From NCBI GenBank assembly GCA_023453795.1, contig JAEXSP010000017.1:51266-115265 (forward strand): 64,000 nt of DNA, in the 5' to 3' direction. Every line of letters begins with the position of its first letter. Position 1 is the first letter of the stretch. Shown piece after piece: positions 26,812 to 35,969 of the stretch. The notes under the pieces were generated by a model. That model ran no database searches, was not told the DNA's origin, and saw only the letters and a list, made by a program, of their open reading frames with translations. Source of the stretch: Bacillota bacterium (lineage in GTDB: Bacteria; Bacillota; Clostridia; Acetivibrionales; JAEXSP01). A program made the position numbers and the translations under genes.

Positions 26812-28998
26812 ATGTATAAGTTAAAAAAATCAATTGCAGTGGTATTAGCTCTGTTAACCGTCTTTTCAATGAGTATGTTCAGTACGGCTGCTACGGCTAC
26901 GATAAACCCGTTAACCACAGGTTCTCCGGGCTTTTATACAAGTGACGGCACCAGTGCCACAGAAAATTTAAGGATTGGTAAAACTACAAGCTTAAATATT
27001 AAAAACATGGGTGCACTTCAGATTGATGGTAATATAAGCGGCCCTAAAGATATTGCAGTGGTAGTAGATAATTCTGTAGGCACAGTAACAAGTCCGTTTA
27101 AGTATGCAATAGTCACCCAAGAAGATATGAAAGCTGAACAATCGGGGCTTTATATAGAGGGAAGCATTCACTCAAATGCAAATCTTGAACTAAACGGTAA
27201 TGCTATTACTGTCAGTGGTGGAAGTATAGAAGCAGCAGGTGCAATCAAAAATAATGGTGCAACAATCAAAAATAGCACTTTTAAGCCTGATTCTGCGGTA
27301 ATTCCCTTTCCAAATGTGGATACAGAGGATAAAGCCGCGAGAAAGATTTCAGTGAGTGTAGTATCAAATAGCCCGGTTATAACCGATAATACTACCGTAA
27401 GTGTCAAAGAATTTAATAATGGAACTTATTTGCATTACAAGAAGGGTGTGGAAAAGCAAAACCCGAATGGAACTTACAATAAGTTAGACTACTATACAAC
27501 AGAGGGTTCTCCTTTTACGTTGAATACGGATAAAACAAGTGTTTATTTTCATGATTATGGAGTAATCTTTAGTGGTTTATACTTAACAGGCAAAAAACAA
27601 TATATTGCTTCGTCTGGGAATATATATATTGAAGGTACAGATTTCATTGCTAATGATGCATTTATTTATTCTGAGAATGGTAATATAGATATTGGTTCAA
27701 ATACTGCAAACTTTTCAGGAGTAATATACGCTCCAAATGGAACTGTGAAAATCCATTCAACTACAACAACAATAAATGGAAGTATTGTTGCTAATTCTGT
27801 CATATTGGCAAATAGTAATATAAATATAAAATTTAATGGAAGTGGAATTGTCCAAGATGCTAATCAATCTGCTATCGATCAGAAGGTTAAAGATGCAAAG
27901 GATTTGATTAAACAACTCCTTGTAAAAGTACAGGATGTTGATAATGTGAGAATGGGTGTTTTAGTTTGCAACTCGTATGCAATGCCTACTACCTCAAGTG
28001 CAATAATGGGACTCTATTCCACAAAAGCTGGTAGCCCCGGTAGAGTAACGCTTGATTCAGCAATTAACAACCTAAGTGCAAGCGGTAATGCTGATTTTAA
28101 TTTAGGCGACGGTTTGAGAAGGGCATATCATCTTTTATATGGTACAGGAAGTAATATTACTATTCCAAAGTACATTATTGTGCTGGGCTATAATGCACCT
28201 AATAAATACACACTTAATAATGATGGCAGTTACCAAACCGATAATAATGATCCTAAAAAGCTGACCTCTGATGATCCAACTAAGACTACAACTTCAGGTG
28301 CTATATATGCTAATACAATTTTACAAACAATAAATAAAGCAAAAATGAACATCAATGATCCAAGTGGAGGTACCATTGGTTTAACAGATATAAATGCCAT
28401 TTATCCGATATTTATCAACTATACTGGCAAAGGTGATTCAGATCCTGCATATACGAGTCTGGAAACTATCGCAACTAATGCCGGAGCAAAGTTCTATGAG
28501 TATACAGCGGCCACAGGTGATGATGTGCTTAAAAATGTTGAAAATGCATTGCTTGCAACTGTTGGAGAGTTTACCGAAGTCATTTACAATTTCAAACTAC
28601 CAAAGAATGCAGTCTTGGTAGATGCAAACAAAACGATAGGCAATGTGACTTACGGATTGAGTGGGGATGTTGTAACAATTACCCGTAGAGGAGTAAAACT
28701 CGTTTACAATGGAGACATAATTTTGGGTGGAATACCATATAGGAATTATATTTTCAATGCTTCAGTGAATGTAAGCGTTAAGTTTAAAAGGGTACCCGGT
28801 GATGGAATAACTACTGGTAAAACTAAAACTATACCTGTAGATTTTAAAAAAGATGATATATATGGGGATAGGGCTACAGTACAATACAAATTCGATTATA
28901 GGGATACTTCTGGAATTGATAAATCATCCCCCGGTATTGATGGTTCTATTCAAACGGGCTGTACATACAATGTTACATATAAAGTTGATATTGGATAA
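26812..28998 (+). CDS. Secreted surface protein with beta-solenoid and vWA-like segments
   Basis: A 728-residue protein with a signal peptide (residues 1-29). Residues 79-90 read KDIAVVVDNSVG, like the first strand and metal-site loop of a von Willebrand A domain. Residues about 110-350 are repetitive beta-strand sequence (bactofilin or solenoid-like; NGSIVANSVILANSNI). From about 355 a vWA-like pattern resumes: helix IDQKVKDAKDLIKQLL, strand VRMGVLVCNS, NLGDGLRRAYHLL, strand KYIIVLG, and a terminal helix. A beta-rich tail follows. ATG 26812 has GGGGGG upstream. No sortase, SLH or dockerin anchor is seen. The role is unknown, perhaps adhesion. Confidence 0.65.
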   Translation: MYKLKKSIAVVLALLTVFSMSMFSTAATATINPLTTGSPGFYTSDGTSATENLRIGKTTSLNIKNMGALQIDGNISGPKDIAVVVDNSVGTVTSPFKYAIVTQEDMKAEQSGLYIEGSIHSNANLELNGNAITVSGGSIEAAGAIKNNGATIKNSTFKPDSAVIPFPNVDTEDKAARKISVSVVSNSPVITDNTTVSVKEFNNGTYLHYKKGVEKQNPNGTYNKLDYYTTEGSPFTLNTDKTSVYFHDYGVIFSGLYLTGKKQYIASSGNIYIEGTDFIANDAFIYSENGNIDIGSNTANFSGVIYAPNGTVKIHSTTTTINGSIVANSVILANSNINIKFNGSGIVQDANQSAIDQKVKDAKDLIKQLLVKVQDVDNVRMGVLVCNSYAMPTTSSAIMGLYSTKAGSPGRVTLDSAINNLSASGNADFNLGDGLRRAYHLLYGTGSNITIPKYIIVLGYNAPNKYTLNNDGSYQTDNNDPKKLTSDDPTKTTTSGAIYANTILQTINKAKMNINDPSGGTIGLTDINAIYPIFINYTGKGDSDPAYTSLETIATNAGAKFYEYTAATGDDVLKNVENALLATVGEFTEVIYNFKLPKNAVLVDANKTIGNVTYGLSGDVVTITRRGVKLVYNGDIILGGIPYRNYIFNASVNVSVKFKRVPGDGITTGKTKTIPVDFKKDDIYGDRATVQYKFDYRDTSGIDKSSPGIDGSIQTGCTYNVTYKVDIG

Positions 28999-29043
28999 CA
29001 GAAGATTATTGTCAATACGCTATTTATAAATTATAATTAAAAG

Positions 29044-29065
29044 CCTACCGTTAAGGTAGGTTTTT
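29044..29065 (+). terminator. Intrinsic terminator of the surface-protein gene
   Basis: CCTACC / GGTAGG stem with loop GTTAA, followed by five T. Confidence 0.9.
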
Positions 29066-29107
29066 AATGTTGTAATTAATACGAACGAAATATCGGGAGG
29101 CAAGTGC

Positions 29108-29317
29108 ATGGCAGATAAGTATTCTGTAGGTGATATTGTTGAAATGAAAAAGGGGCACCCCTGCGGGAGCAAACAGTGGGAGATTACAAGGACGGGTGCG
29201 GATTTCAGGATAAAATGTCTGGGCTGCCAGCATCTTGTGATGTTGGCCCGGACCAAATTTGAAAAAAGTGTTAAAAAGATTATAAAGTCAAGCAGTATGG
29301 GTGAAGAACAAAACTGA
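29108..29317 (+). CDS. DUF951 family protein
   Basis: A 69-residue protein matching the DUF951 pattern: VGDIVEMKKGHPCGSKQWEI, then IKCLGCQHLVMLAR. It has an SH3-like fold with conserved cysteines. The family is widespread in Firmicutes and often sits near chromosome-partition genes; its function is unknown. The start has GGGAGG upstream. Confidence 0.88.
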   Translation: MADKYSVGDIVEMKKGHPCGSKQWEITRTGADFRIKCLGCQHLVMLARTKFEKSVKKIIKSSSMGEEQN

Positions 29318-29437
29318 AAGGTCTCATCATCCGTTTAAAGCTACTGGAAATTTAGTGCTTTTAATTCTATTATTCATCAAAGAATTAAGCTTAGTCCCTC
29401 CTAGCCTTGAACACATGCTTTGGCAAGTTTACCCTAT

Positions 29438-29472
29438 ATAAGTCCGAATAGGTAATCGGACTTATTATTTTT
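29438..29472 (+). terminator. Intrinsic terminator after DUF951
   Basis: A perfect 10-bp stem (ATAAGTCCGA / TCGGACTTAT) with an 8-base loop, followed by TATTTTT. It lies 120 bases past the DUF951 stop; the intervening DNA shows nothing else. Confidence 0.85.
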
Positions 29473-29530
29473 AGGAAAATTGGAAAGAATGTATTCAATG
29501 GATTGAAAAGTGCAAAGGAGGAAAAGGCAA

Positions 29531-29824
29531 ATGAGCGAGGAAAAAGAATATTGGAAGAATGATATATTTGAAACGACCATAAAGGGTTATCTCAGGCAGG
29601 GAAGAAAAAAGCTTGACAATGAGTTGTCCGGTACGCGTGAAGCCATCAAGCTTATTGCAAAGGATAAGACACGGGATTTCATATCGACAATGGATAAGGG
29701 CTTGAACAAGGAAGAGCGGGATTTTTTAAGCGAGCTTATAGTACATAGCATGCAGCAGTCTTTCTGCTACGGGTACAGTATCGGAAAGATAGAAGGTACC
29801 TCCGGCAAAAAGGTATACCTGTAA
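29531..29824 (+). CDS. Small hypothetical protein (97 aa)
   Basis: A soluble, charged, mostly helical protein with no recognised motif. Its middle, around KLIAKDKTRDFISTMDKGLNKEERDFLSELI, is helical. ATG 29531 follows AGGAGG; the frame upstream lacks a ribosome site. It stands alone before the ilv T-box. Confidence 0.65.
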   Translation: MSEEKEYWKNDIFETTIKGYLRQGRKKLDNELSGTREAIKLIAKDKTRDFISTMDKGLNKEERDFLSELIVHSMQQSFCYGYSIGKIEGTSGKKVYL

Positions 29825-29950
29825 AGACGGTTGACAATAATCAACAATCGAAAATGATGACTGAAGAATGACATTTGGCTGGTTTGGTATCAAAGTAAAA
29901 AACGATAAAAAATAAAAGCTAAATATGGTTGAATAGCGTAAAAAGCACCC

Positions 29951-29979
29951 TTGACACCTATGTACGGTACTGATAAAAT
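29951..29979 (+). promoter_or_regulatory. Promoter of the ilv operon
   Basis: TTGACA (29951-29956) and TAAAAT (29974-29979) are exactly 17 bases apart. Transcription from about 29986 enters the T-box leader. Confidence 0.8.
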
Positions 29980-29985
29980 ATTATT

Positions 29986-30280
29986 CAATTACATGAACAC
30001 TGGAAAAGGCAATGACGGAAAAAAGATACACGATTAATGCACAAGAGAATCGGTGGTTGGTGCGAACCGATGCAGGAAGTGTATGTATAAGTCGCTCCCG
30101 AGCCTCATGATTGAATGCTTAAGTAGATCATGACGATGACTTCGTTACAGTCCGGGCATATTGATATTTGATGTGCCCATTAAGAACATACGTTAAGTAT
30201 GTTGAAACAGGGTGGTACCACGTAGATCTATGCCCCTTCGTCCCTGCATTTTACCTATGCAGCTGCGAAGGGCTTTATTT
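29986..30280 (+). promoter_or_regulatory. T-box riboswitch (likely valine-specific) with terminator
   Basis: The T-box core AGGGTGGTACCACG lies at 30209-30222, with the UGGU bulge that pairs with a tRNA ending ACCA. The terminator pairs CCCTTCG (30234-30240) with CGAAGGG (30266-30272) around CTGCAT/ATGCAG, then CTTTATTT. Stem I ends in ...TAA GTC GCTCC...; by position relative to the conserved flanks the specifier is GTC (30091-30093), a valine codon followed by a purine. Uncharged tRNA would stabilise the antiterminator and switch on ilvB and following genes. Confidence 0.9.
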
Positions 30281-30358
30281 ATAATTAGAGAATATTATGA
30301 TTTTTGTGAATATGAAGAAGCTAGTATTTATTCTGCATTCTGCATTGGGGAAGCGGTG

Positions 30359-31996
30359 ATGAAAATGAAAATAACTGGAGCAGAGGCGATTGTTAAAGCA
30401 CTTATAAATGAAAATGTGGAAGTTTTGTTCGGGTATCCCGGAGCGGCAATATGTCCGTTCTATGATGCACTTTTTGATTCCGGCCTCAAGCATGTTCTGA
30501 CCAGAAATGAGCAGGGTGCTGCGCATGCCGCCAGCGGGTATGCAAGAGTTACGGGGAAAACGGGTGTCTGCATTGCTACATCAGGCCCCGGCGCAACTAA
30601 CCTCATAACAGGGATAGCTACAGCATACATGGATTCTATTCCGATTGTTGCCATTACGGGACAGGTTCAATTAGACCAGATAGGAAAGGATGTTTTCCAG
30701 GAAGCTGACATAACCGGAGCAACGGCGCCGTTTTGTAAGCACAGCTACCTTGTGAAAAATGTAAAGGACTTACCTAGAATAATTAAGGAAGCCTTCTATA
30801 TAGCATCTACAGGCAGACCGGGTCCTGTTCTTATCGATGTCCCGGTGGATGTGCAGTGTAAGGAGCTTGATTTTGAATATCCGGAGGAAGTCAGCATAAG
30901 GGGCTACAAACCGACTTACAAAGGGCATTCAATGCAGATAAAAAGGATAGCGGAAGCGGTACAGAAGTCGAAAGCTCCGGTAATATGCGCCGGTGGCGGC
31001 ATTTTGAACGCTGATGCAACAGCCGAGTTAATGGGGTTTGCTGAAAAATGCAGCATTCCCGTGGCCTCTACTATGATGGGAATAAGCTGTATTCCATCGG
31101 AGCATGAGCTCAATCTGGGCATGCTTGGTTCACACGGGGTTTATGCAGCCAATTATGCGATCAACCATGCTGACCTGGTCATTATAATGGCGGCAAGAGT
31201 TGCCGACAGGGCGATGGGAACAGCAGCTAAAATAGCTGAAAAAGCAAAGATAATACACATAGACATAGATCCGGCCGAGATAGGAAAGAACATTGAGACG
31301 GACATACCCGTTGTAGGAGATATCAAATCAATACTTAAAGAATTGACTGAAATAATAGAAAAGCCTCATACGGAAAAGTGGATAGAAACCTTAAATACTG
31401 TCAAGAAAGAGCATCCTCTTCAGATTGCGGCAGATGAAAACACTGCAACTGTGAAGCCGCAATATCTTATATCGGTGCTTTCGGAGATAGCGGGGGAAAA
31501 TGCAGTAATAACCACCGAGGTAGGGCAGAACCAGATATGGTCTGCAAACTACTATAATGTAAGAAAGCCCAGAACCTTCATTACATCAGGGGGCATGGGG
31601 ACAATGGGCTATGGCTTGCCTGCGGCAGTAGGTGCAAAGGTGGGAGTAGGCGATAAAGCGAAGGTTATAGTTATTGGGGGCGACGGAAGCTTTCAGATGT
31701 CCATGCAGGAGCTTGGAACAATCAAACAGCAGAAGCTTGGCGTCAAGATAATTATTCTGAATAATTCAAGGCTTGGAATGGTAAGAGAGGTTCAGAAAAT
31801 CAGGTATTGCGGAAGATACTCCCAGGTGCATTTGGATGAGAATCCGGACTTTGTAAAGCTCGCTGAGGCATATGGATTCAAGGGCAGGACCATATCCAGC
31901 AATTCTGAGGTAAGACAGGCTGTAGAAAAAATGCTCTCGGATGACGAACCTTACCTGCTTGAATGCAAAATAGATCCTGAAGAAGCAACGCTATAA
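30359..31996 (+). CDS. ilvB: Acetolactate synthase large subunit
   Basis: A 545-residue thiamine-diphosphate enzyme. The catalytic Glu is in NEQGAAHAASGYAR, and the TPP/Mg2+ site is in GGDGSFQMSMQELGTIKQQKLGVKIIILNN. It condenses pyruvate to acetolactate, or pyruvate with 2-oxobutyrate, the first common step to valine, leucine and isoleucine. ATG 30359 follows GGGGA. An upstream open frame runs back into the T-box and is not coding. Confidence 0.96.
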   Translation: MKMKITGAEAIVKALINENVEVLFGYPGAAICPFYDALFDSGLKHVLTRNEQGAAHAASGYARVTGKTGVCIATSGPGATNLITGIATAYMDSIPIVAITGQVQLDQIGKDVFQEADITGATAPFCKHSYLVKNVKDLPRIIKEAFYIASTGRPGPVLIDVPVDVQCKELDFEYPEEVSIRGYKPTYKGHSMQIKRIAEAVQKSKAPVICAGGGILNADATAELMGFAEKCSIPVASTMMGISCIPSEHELNLGMLGSHGVYAANYAINHADLVIIMAARVADRAMGTAAKIAEKAKIIHIDIDPAEIGKNIETDIPVVGDIKSILKELTEIIEKPHTEKWIETLNTVKKEHPLQIAADENTATVKPQYLISVLSEIAGENAVITTEVGQNQIWSANYYNVRKPRTFITSGGMGTMGYGLPAAVGAKVGVGDKAKVIVIGGDGSFQMSMQELGTIKQQKLGVKIIILNNSRLGMVREVQKIRYCGRYSQVHLDENPDFVKLAEAYGFKGRTISSNSEVRQAVEKMLSDDEPYLLECKIDPEEATL

Positions 31997-32032
31997 GATT
32001 GTATTATATAGATTAAAGATTAAAGTTAATAG

Positions 32033-32089
32033 ATAAGTTGAATCTAAATAATTAGTACGAAACAAGTACATAAATTATTTTCAACTTAT
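32033..32089. repeat. Long AT-rich inverted repeat between ilvB and ilvN
   Basis: ATAAGTTGAA pairs with TTCAACTTAT, continuing inward through AAATAATT / AATTATTT and GTAC / GTAC around GAAACAA. The stem is about 23 bp with small bulges. No T tract follows. It fills most of the 196-base ilvB-ilvN gap and may modulate distal expression or stabilise the mRNA. Confidence 0.5.
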
Positions 32090-32192
32090 AGCGGGGATTA
32101 ATCTGCTGATTTGTATAGGCTGATTATTGGCAGAAAAATAAGAAATGGTTTTCAATAATCTGTTAACTATTAACTGATTGGAGGTATCAATT

Positions 32193-32699
32193 ATGGGAAA
32201 GCACACGCTTTCGGTTCTTGTTGAGAATCACGCCGGTGTTCTTTCTAGGGTAGCCGGTTTATTCAGCAGAAGAGGGTTCAATATTGACAGCCTTGCGGTA
32301 GGCGTCACCGAAAATCCTGACGTATCAAGGATGACAATAGTTGTCGACGGGGACGAATACATCGTGGAGCAGGTCAGCAAGCAGCTCAATAAACTTATAG
32401 ACATAATAAAGATCAAGCAGCTTGATCGAAATGATTCGGTAAGCAGAGAGCTTGCATTGATTAAGGTTAATGCTACGGCTGCCACAAGGGCGGAAATTAT
32501 TCAAATAGTAGAGGTCTTTAGAGCAAAAATAGTAGATTTATCAAAGCAGACTCTGACGATCGAGATTTCGGGAGCGGTAGACAAAGTCGAAGCGCTTGAA
32601 GACATGCTGAAGCAATTCGGCATAAAAGAAATAGTTAGAACCGGTACTATTGCCATCGAAAGAGGCAGCAAATTTATAGATGCAAAAAGTGACAGGTAA
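32193..32699 (+). CDS. ilvN: Acetolactate synthase small (regulatory) subunit
   Basis: A 168-residue regulatory subunit with an N-terminal ACT domain (HTLSVLVENHAGVLSRVAGLFSRRGFNIDSL), the site of valine feedback in the family, and the usual C-terminal domain. ATG 32193 has GGAGGT seven bases upstream. It partners IlvB. Confidence 0.95.
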   Translation: MGKHTLSVLVENHAGVLSRVAGLFSRRGFNIDSLAVGVTENPDVSRMTIVVDGDEYIVEQVSKQLNKLIDIIKIKQLDRNDSVSRELALIKVNATAATRAEIIQIVEVFRAKIVDLSKQTLTIEISGAVDKVEALEDMLKQFGIKEIVRTGTIAIERGSKFIDAKSDR

Positions 32700-32760
32700 A
32701 GAGGCGTAGAAAAGGCATCGTTTTAATTCTATGACCCCAAAATTTAAGGAGGAATTTTAT

Positions 32761-33756
32761 ATGGCAAAGATGTATTATGACAGTGATTGTAACCTGGGAT
32801 TATTGAAAAATAAAACTGTGGCAATAATAGGGTACGGAAGCCAGGGACACGCTCATGCGCAGAATCTGCATGACAGCGGGATTAATGTAGTAGTAGGCTT
32901 ACAGCCTTCTTCAGACAAAAGGCAGCAGGCTGAAAAGGATGGTTTAAAGGTGCTGGATACAGCGGATGCGGCAAAAGCGGCAGATGTAATAATGATTCTT
33001 GTACCTGACCAGGTTCAGCCTGACGTTTATGAAGCCAGCATTAAGCCGAACCTTAAGGAAGGCGACATTCTGATGTTTGCTCACGGCTTTAACATCAATT
33101 TCAACCTTATAGTACCGCCTAAGGATGTTGACATTATAATGGCAGCGCCAAAAGGCCCGGGCCATACTGTAAGAAGCCAGTACAAAGAGGGCAGAGGCGT
33201 GCCTGCGTTGATAGCTGTTCATCAGGACGCGTCCGGCAAAGCGAAGGAATATGCTCTTGCATATGCTTCAGGAATAGGAGCCGGAAGAGCCGGAATACTT
33301 GAAACAACCTTCAGGGAAGAAACAGAGACTGACCTTTTCGGTGAGCAGGCTGTTCTTTGCGGCGGAGTTACCGAATTGATGAAAGCCGGCTTTGAGACTC
33401 TTGTAAACGCAGGATACCAGCCCGAAATAGCATATTTTGAATGCGTACATGAAATGAAGCTTATAGTTGACCTTATAAATCAGGGTGGATATGCGTACAT
33501 GAGATATTCAATAAGCGATACTGCCGAATACGGTGATTATGTAACCGGAAAAAGAATAATCACAGATGAGACTAGAAAAGAAATGAAAAAGGTTCTTGAT
33601 GAGATCCAGAATGGCGTGTTTGCAACCAATTGGATTACTGAGAACAGATCAGGCGGCAGGTCTCAGTTCCTCGCAATGAGAAGAAAAGAATCCGAGCATC
33701 AGGTAGAAAAAGTCGGTGCCGAATTGAGGAAGATGATGAGCTGGCTTAAGAAGTAA
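32761..33756 (+). CDS. ilvC: Ketol-acid reductoisomerase
   Basis: A 331-residue class I enzyme with the NADPH-binding GYGSQGHAHAQNL and the all-alpha C-terminal domain holding the Mg2+ ligands (LFGEQAVLCGG, ECVHEMKLIVDLI). It converts acetolactate to dihydroxyisovalerate. ATG 32761 follows AAGGAGG; the frame extends upstream without support. Confidence 0.97.
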   Translation: MAKMYYDSDCNLGLLKNKTVAIIGYGSQGHAHAQNLHDSGINVVVGLQPSSDKRQQAEKDGLKVLDTADAAKAADVIMILVPDQVQPDVYEASIKPNLKEGDILMFAHGFNINFNLIVPPKDVDIIMAAPKGPGHTVRSQYKEGRGVPALIAVHQDASGKAKEYALAYASGIGAGRAGILETTFREETETDLFGEQAVLCGGVTELMKAGFETLVNAGYQPEIAYFECVHEMKLIVDLINQGGYAYMRYSISDTAEYGDYVTGKRIITDETRKEMKKVLDEIQNGVFATNWITENRSGGRSQFLAMRRKESEHQVEKVGAELRKMMSWLKK

Positions 33757-33822
33757 AGCTTTGATTTACTTCAGTTGGCAGTATAAAGTTGAAATAATAA
33801 GGCTGGATGTTAAATCCGCGCT

Positions 33823-33859
33823 AATTTTAAAGGGTAGACTTAGGTCTACCCCTAAAATT
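33823..33859. terminator. Symmetrical hairpin after ilvC
   Basis: GGGTAGAC / GTCTACCC form an 8-bp stem with loop TTAG, flanked by AATTTTA and TAAAATT, which extend it. It lacks a clean T run on the plus strand, so it is either a weak terminator or a stabiliser between ilvC and cimA. Confidence 0.5.
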
Positions 33860-33986
33860 ATATTTAGTCATCGTTAAAATATAAATTCAGGTAATCTTTT
33901 GGCAGAAACCTTTAATTTAGAGGGTATTCTGAAAAATGAGCCGGCTTTATCGGGTATCGAAATATTACAAGAAAGGGGTTTAACCT

Positions 33987-35558
33987 ATGAAAAACATAAT
34001 AGTGCTCGACTCTACATTAAGGGATGGCGCTCAAGGACATGGCATTTCTTTCACAGTGGAGGATAAGCTTAAAATCGTTGAACGGCTGGATAGATTGGGT
34101 GTTAAGTATATTGAAGCGGGCAATCCGGGTTCAAACCCTAAAGACCTTGAATTCTTCGATAGAATAAAAAGGATCAAATTTAAAAATTCCAGGATCATAG
34201 CCTTCGGGAGCACCAGAAGGGTAAACTGCGCCGTAGGCGAGGATGCCAATGTCAAATCGCTTCTCAAGGCCGATACACCCGCTGTAACTATCTTCGGAAA
34301 GAGCTGGGATTTCCATGTAAGGGATATTATCAAGACTACCCTTGATGAGAACTTGAAAATGATCTATGATACAATAAACTTCTTCAAAAATAAAGGCAAA
34401 GAGGTGGTCTTTGATGCAGAGCATTTCTTTGACGGCTATAAGGCTAATCCGGAATATGCGTTTAAAACCCTTGAGGCGGCATATGATGCGGGAGCCGATT
34501 GTCTATGCTTGTGTGAAACCAATGGGGGAGCTTTTCCCCAGGAGGTTTATGACATAACGCAGGAGGCAGTGAAACGTTTTAAAACCACGATAGGGATACA
34601 CTGCCATAATGACGGCGGAATGGCTGTAGCAAATACTATCATGGCAGTTCAGGCAGGTGCTTTGCATGTTCAGGGTACGATAAACGGATTCGGTGAAAGG
34701 TGCGGTAATGCCAATCTTTGCACTATAATCCCAAACCTGCAATTGAAGCTTGGATTCAAGTGTATTAATGAGAATAATATAAAAAGCCTTACCTCCACTG
34801 CCATATACATCAGTGAGATTGCTAACGTTGTGTTTGAGGAAACCGATCCGTATGTCGGAAGCGTTGCCTTTGCGCATAAAGGCGGAATGCATATTGACGC
34901 CGTCAACAAAAATCCTGTATCCTATGAGCACATTGAACCTGACGCTGTCGGCAACCATAGAAGGATACTAATGTCCGAGGTATCGGGAAGAAGCACTCTT
35001 CTAAACAGGATAAACGAAGTTGATCCCACTCTGACTAAAGATTCGCAGGAGACCAAACAGATAATTGATAAGCTTAAGGAGCTGGAATACGAAGGATATC
35101 AATATGAAAGTGCAGAAAGCTCCTTTGAGCTTGTGATTAGAAAGGTTCTGGGGAGGTATCATCCCTTCTTTGATTTAAAGGACTTCAAAGTGATAGTTAA
35201 TGAACCTTCCCTGAATAATGTCAATTCCTCTGCAATGATAAAAGTTTGTGTAGGAGATCAGGAGGAAATCACTGCGGCTGAGGGAGATGGCCCTGTAAAT
35301 GCTTTGGATAATGCATTAAGAAAAGCATTAACGAGATTCTACCCTGAGATAAGAGAAATGAAGCTGACAGACTTCAAGGTTAGGGTTCTTGACTCGGCAA
35401 GCGCAACTGCCGCAAAGGTTAGAGTTCTGATAGAATCCACCGACGGGAAAGCAATATGGACTACTATAGGGGTATCGACTGACGTAATTGATGCCAGCTG
35501 GAAGGCTCTTGTGGACTCAATAGAATATAAGCTCATAAAAGAAAAGGAAATGGCATAG
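33987..35558 (+). CDS. cimA: (R)-citramalate synthase
   Basis: A 523-residue enzyme of the isopropylmalate/homocitrate synthase family with LDSTLRDGAQGHGISF, the metal-site HCHNDGGMA and the C-terminal LeuA dimer/regulatory domain (about 380-520). The length and the STLRDGAQ variant match CimA rather than LeuA. It condenses pyruvate and acetyl-CoA to citramalate, giving 2-oxobutyrate for isoleucine without threonine. It follows ilvC in the T-box operon or has its own promoter in the 230-base gap. Confidence 0.9.
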   Translation: MKNIIVLDSTLRDGAQGHGISFTVEDKLKIVERLDRLGVKYIEAGNPGSNPKDLEFFDRIKRIKFKNSRIIAFGSTRRVNCAVGEDANVKSLLKADTPAVTIFGKSWDFHVRDIIKTTLDENLKMIYDTINFFKNKGKEVVFDAEHFFDGYKANPEYAFKTLEAAYDAGADCLCLCETNGGAFPQEVYDITQEAVKRFKTTIGIHCHNDGGMAVANTIMAVQAGALHVQGTINGFGERCGNANLCTIIPNLQLKLGFKCINENNIKSLTSTAIYISEIANVVFEETDPYVGSVAFAHKGGMHIDAVNKNPVSYEHIEPDAVGNHRRILMSEVSGRSTLLNRINEVDPTLTKDSQETKQIIDKLKELEYEGYQYESAESSFELVIRKVLGRYHPFFDLKDFKVIVNEPSLNNVNSSAMIKVCVGDQEEITAAEGDGPVNALDNALRKALTRFYPEIREMKLTDFKVRVLDSASATAAKVRVLIESTDGKAIWTTIGVSTDVIDASWKALVDSIEYKLIKEKEMA

Positions 35559-35656
35559 CACATTATTTGGGGTATTGCTGACCATGGAAATGTGATATCA
35601 TTATTGAAGAGCGAATAAAGGATGAGCATCCATCCTGATGAACGGAGAAGAGTCTT

Positions 35657-35917
35657 TTGAAATTGATCGGAAAACTTGTTAAAGAAACAAAGATAATTAA
35701 AGAAGCCTTTGTTGAGCAGAAGGATGAAAGCGTGTCTTTCCATGACCAGCTTGAGGACTGCCTTGTCAATCTTTGCAAGGAGTTGGAGATATCTGTGCCT
35801 ATCTGGTTGAAAAAGAACACGACTGAATTCGGCGCTTTTCATAAAACTTTTTTCTCAAATGAACAGTTTATTGATAAAGTGAAATTTGACAGATTTGAAA
35901 TACGCATTGAACAATAA
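35657..35917 (+). CDS. Hypothetical protein (86 aa)
   Basis: A small soluble protein from TTG 35657 with GGAG nine bases upstream. It has a helical, acidic middle (FHDQLEDCLVNLCKELEI) and a basic C-terminal third. No family was recognised. It could be co-transcribed with cimA or the transpeptidase gene that follows. Confidence 0.6.
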   Translation: MKLIGKLVKETKIIKEAFVEQKDESVSFHDQLEDCLVNLCKELEISVPIWLKKNTTEFGAFHKTFFSNEQFIDKVKFDRFEIRIEQ

Positions 35918-35969
35918 CCAGATATTAAATAGTTCATCCCCACATATATTTTATGGGGGTGAATTTTTT

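Noticed and set aside
29318..29437. Small RNA or tRNA gene after DUF951
   Set aside because: Only one weak hairpin is present; no cloverleaf or known RNA motif.
30212..30358. Longer ilvB frame starting inside the T-box
   Set aside because: It would translate the antiterminator and terminator; the acetolactate synthase family begins at the Met-Lys of 30359 or just after.
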